Below, in pieces: positions 3,217 through 5,166 of a DNA stretch of 5,166 nucleotides. The stretch comes from Bacillota bacterium (GTDB lineage Bacteria; Bacillota; Syntrophomonadia; Syntrophomonadales; Syntrophomonadaceae). Where the stretch lies: NCBI GenBank assembly GCA_017861475.1, contig JAGFXV010000138.1, positions 1 to 5,166 on the forward strand, given 5' to 3'. The notes below the pieces were generated by a model. That model saw only the letters and a list, made by a program, of their open reading frames with translations. It was not told the origin of the DNA and ran no database searches. Each line of letters starts with the position of its first letter. Within the stretch, counting starts at the first letter, position 1. Both the position numbers and the translations under genes were made by a program.

Positions 3217-5166
3217 TCAAATCCATTGTTTTATGAATGTAGATAATTGGTTCGACTTTATGGCCGTGATATTGGTCAGAGGCAGACTGTTTTGCAGGAT
3301 TTTTCCGTATTTTTTATAAATTAAACGGGTATCCAAAACCAACACGATACCCCGGTCAGTTTCACTGCGTATCAGCCTTCCGACTCCTTGTTTCAAACGT
3401 ATGGCAGCATCCGGCAGCATAAAATGTTCAAAACTGTTTTTTCCCTTCTGATGGTAATATTTATCCCAGGCTGTGCAATATGGATCAGCCGGTGAGCGGA
3501 ATGGGATTTTAACGATAATAAGACATTTCAGCAGTTCGCCTTTCAGGTCGATCCCCTCCCAGAAGGTTTCCAATCCCATCAGGACAGTATTTTCACTGCC
3601 GGTAAAACCGTCTATCAAGCTGGCAAATTCTCCGTCCTGGTTTTGTACCAGCAATTTCAAATCATTGGCCTGCAAAAGTGGCCGTAAAAATTCGGCTGCT
3701 TCCTCTAATTGCTTACGGGCCGTGAAGAGCACCATGGTACGACCGCCGGTAGTCAGTAAAATATCAGCCAGTACCCGTTGCAGTTCAGATCCAAAACGGG
3801 AACTAACAGGATCAGGCATATCTTCGACGATATACAGGGCGGCATTATTCTCATAATCAAAGGGTGAACTCTCTATCATGGTATTGAGCCGCCAATCCTG
3901 CGCATACCAGTCTAACCCGCTACGGTTTATAAAGTTCTCAAAACTGTTATTGACCGTCATTGTGGCTGACAGCATAACCAGCGTATTTAATTTTTGGTAT
4001 AGAATTTTGTCCAGACTGTCACCGGTATAGATCGGTGAAGAACTTATGGCTACTACCCTGCCCCGTTCATACTCCAGCCAGCAGATCGCGTCAATGCGGT
4101 CAATGTTTGTTTCCATGATGGTTAATGCGGAGTGCCTGATTTCACTTAAAGCAGTAAGTATGCCGAAGAGTTCTAAAGCATCATCGCTCTCTGCCATCTC
4201 TTCATGAAGTGCAGTCAGTTTCTCGACAAGCAGCCCCATCGCTTTTTCCAATTCAGCAAAAATATGTTGCGCTTGAACAAAAGCAGGACGTTTTCTTTCA
4301 TGGGGTTTTAGCACGTGATGAAAATTATAATTTTCTTCATATTTGGCAACTCGATCAAACCATTGAAAAAAGTCGCCCGTCAGTTGAGAAACTTGATCAG
4401 CAAACGTTGTTGCTTCCGAAATAAGGCTGGATAAATGAGGATAGGCGGACATGAGATGCAGCAAATAGCCTCTGCGCACCTTTCCCTTGCCCTTCTCGTA
4501 TAAAGCGCTCAGCAGTTGCTTGATTTCAAAGTGTCCAAAACGCAGGGATAATTGTTCAAATGATTCCCGGATAAAGGTATGTGCTTCATCAACGATTAGA
4601 TATTCATAATCAGGCAGGATGCTTTTTTCACGATTTTCGATCAGCATATCCGAGAGCAGCAAGGCATGATTAACGATAATCAAATCAGCCTTGTGAACGT
4701 TTCGGATCATTTTCAAGCGAAAACATTTATCCTGATAGCGGCATTGGTCGCGCAAACAACTGGTGCGGTCTGCAGCCACGATTGACCAGTGCTGCATGGT
4801 TTCACTGGATAGTTCCAGTTCTTTGCGATCACCACTGCGGGTATTTTCTGCCCAGACCAGTATGGCCTGGAAAAAATCCATTTCGGCTTCTGAAAGGCTT
4901 TTTTTGCCGGCATGAATTTGCAGATATTTATTCCAACAGAGAAAATTTTCCCGCCCTTTGGCTTCGGCATATTTGATTTTGCTTTCCATGATTTTAAGCA
5001 GATCAGGCAGATCTCGATCCGTAATTTGCTGCTGCAGGGCTTTGGTACGGGTCGATACAACGACTTTGTCTTTGGCTTCCTGGGCCCATAATATGGCCGG
5101 TATCAAATAGGCAAAAGTCTTGCCTACCCCGGTGCCGGCCTCAGCCAGCAGAAAACCGTCATCAAC
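3217..5166 (-). CDS. dinG: DinG/XPD-type iron-sulfur ATP-dependent DNA helicase (N-terminus cut by window edge)
   Basis: A superfamily 2 helicase that should unwind DNA 5'-3', acting in repair and at R-loops or replication obstacles. The frame enters at the right edge; 649 residues are visible, numbered here from the edge. Walker A is AEAGTGVGKT (8-17) and motif Ia is VVSTRTKALQQQ. Four cysteines, C77, C137, C142 and C148, give the C-x4-C-x5-C tail of the DinG 4Fe-4S domain. Motif II is DEAH (193-196), motif III is LSATMT (from 399), motif V is WEGIDLKG, and motif VI is QGVGRLIR (593-600). All core motifs are intact. An apparent start at TTG 5106 is false, because the Walker A motif lies upstream of it in frame. 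Whether an N-terminal exonuclease domain exists, as in B. subtilis DinG, cannot be seen. The FeS cysteines make this unlike the Bacillus protein. spoVM follows 81 bp downstream. Confidence 0.92.
   Translation of the reverse strand, partial: VDDGFLLAEAGTGVGKTFAYLIPAILWAQEAKDKVVVSTRTKALQQQITDRDLPDLLKIMESKIKYAEAKGRENFLCWNKYLQIHAGKKSLSEAEMDFFQAILVWAENTRSGDRKELELSSETMQHWSIVAADRTSCLRDQCRYQDKCFRLKMIRNVHKADLIIVNHALLLSDMLIENREKSILPDYEYLIVDEAHTFIRESFEQLSLRFGHFEIKQLLSALYEKGKGKVRRGYLLHLMSAYPHLSSLISEATTFADQVSQLTGDFFQWFDRVAKYEENYNFHHVLKPHERKRPAFVQAQHIFAELEKAMGLLVEKLTALHEEMAESDDALELFGILTALSEIRHSALTIMETNIDRIDAICWLEYERGRVVAISSSPIYTGDSLDKILYQKLNTLVMLSATMTVNNSFENFINRSGLDWYAQDWRLNTMIESSPFDYENNAALYIVEDMPDPVSSRFGSELQRVLADILLTTGGRTMVLFTARKQLEEAAEFLRPLLQANDLKLLVQNQDGEFASLIDGFTGSENTVLMGLETFWEGIDLKGELLKCLIIVKIPFRSPADPYCTAWDKYYHQKGKNSFEHFMLPDAAIRLKQGVGRLIRSETDRGIVLVLDTRLIYKKYGKILQNSLPLTNITAIKSNQLSTFIKQWI

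Noticed and set aside
4713..5060. 115-codon minus-strand frame overlapping the helicase
   Set aside because: Same strand but wrong frame; the helicase frame carries the cysteine cluster there.
5104..5106. TTG 5106 as the helicase start
   Set aside because: The frame stays open to the window edge and the Walker A motif lies upstream of this codon, so the gene begins outside the window.

Overview
The window looks like a chromosomal stretch of an anaerobic or facultative, endospore-forming Firmicute (Bacillota). The reasons are a candidate SpoVM peptide gene, a TIGR04086-type membrane protein, strong AGGAGG-like ribosome binding sites and a moderate G+C content. A Clostridia or Negativicutes lineage is my guess, and the sequence alone does not settle it.

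Layout from left to right. Positions 1-1400 (minus) hold a large, atypical acyl-CoA dehydrogenase whose C-terminus runs off the left edge. Positions 1401-1594 hold its leader: a good ribosome binding site, a candidate promoter, and three 15-bp tandem copies of a near-palindromic AT-only motif that look like an operator array. Positions 1595-2299 (minus) hold a ZIP-family metal transporter. It is divergent from a 123-aa four-helix membrane protein at 2413-2784 (plus), and the two promoters must share about 110 bp. The plus-strand gene ends inside a perfect 22-bp inverted repeat (2783-2829), and a second GC-rich hairpin (2842-2871) follows.

From 2913 to the right edge everything is on the minus strand. 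In transcription order there is a DinG/XPD-type iron-sulfur helicase (3217 to beyond 5166, N-terminus missing). Next is a 21-codon gene at 3070-3135 that aligns position by position with SpoVM and sits behind a sequence matching the sigma-K (mother-cell) promoter consensus. Last is a 24-codon gene for a tiny one-helix membrane peptide at 2913-2987 with a perfect AGGAGG site. These two microgenes are the main discovery here, because ordinary length cut-offs would leave 2872-3216 looking empty.

The larger genes do not form an obvious pathway. Fatty-acid or CoA metabolism, metal uptake, DNA repair and sporulation appear as adjacent but separately controlled units. The microgenes may form a small mother-cell module read after the helicase gene.
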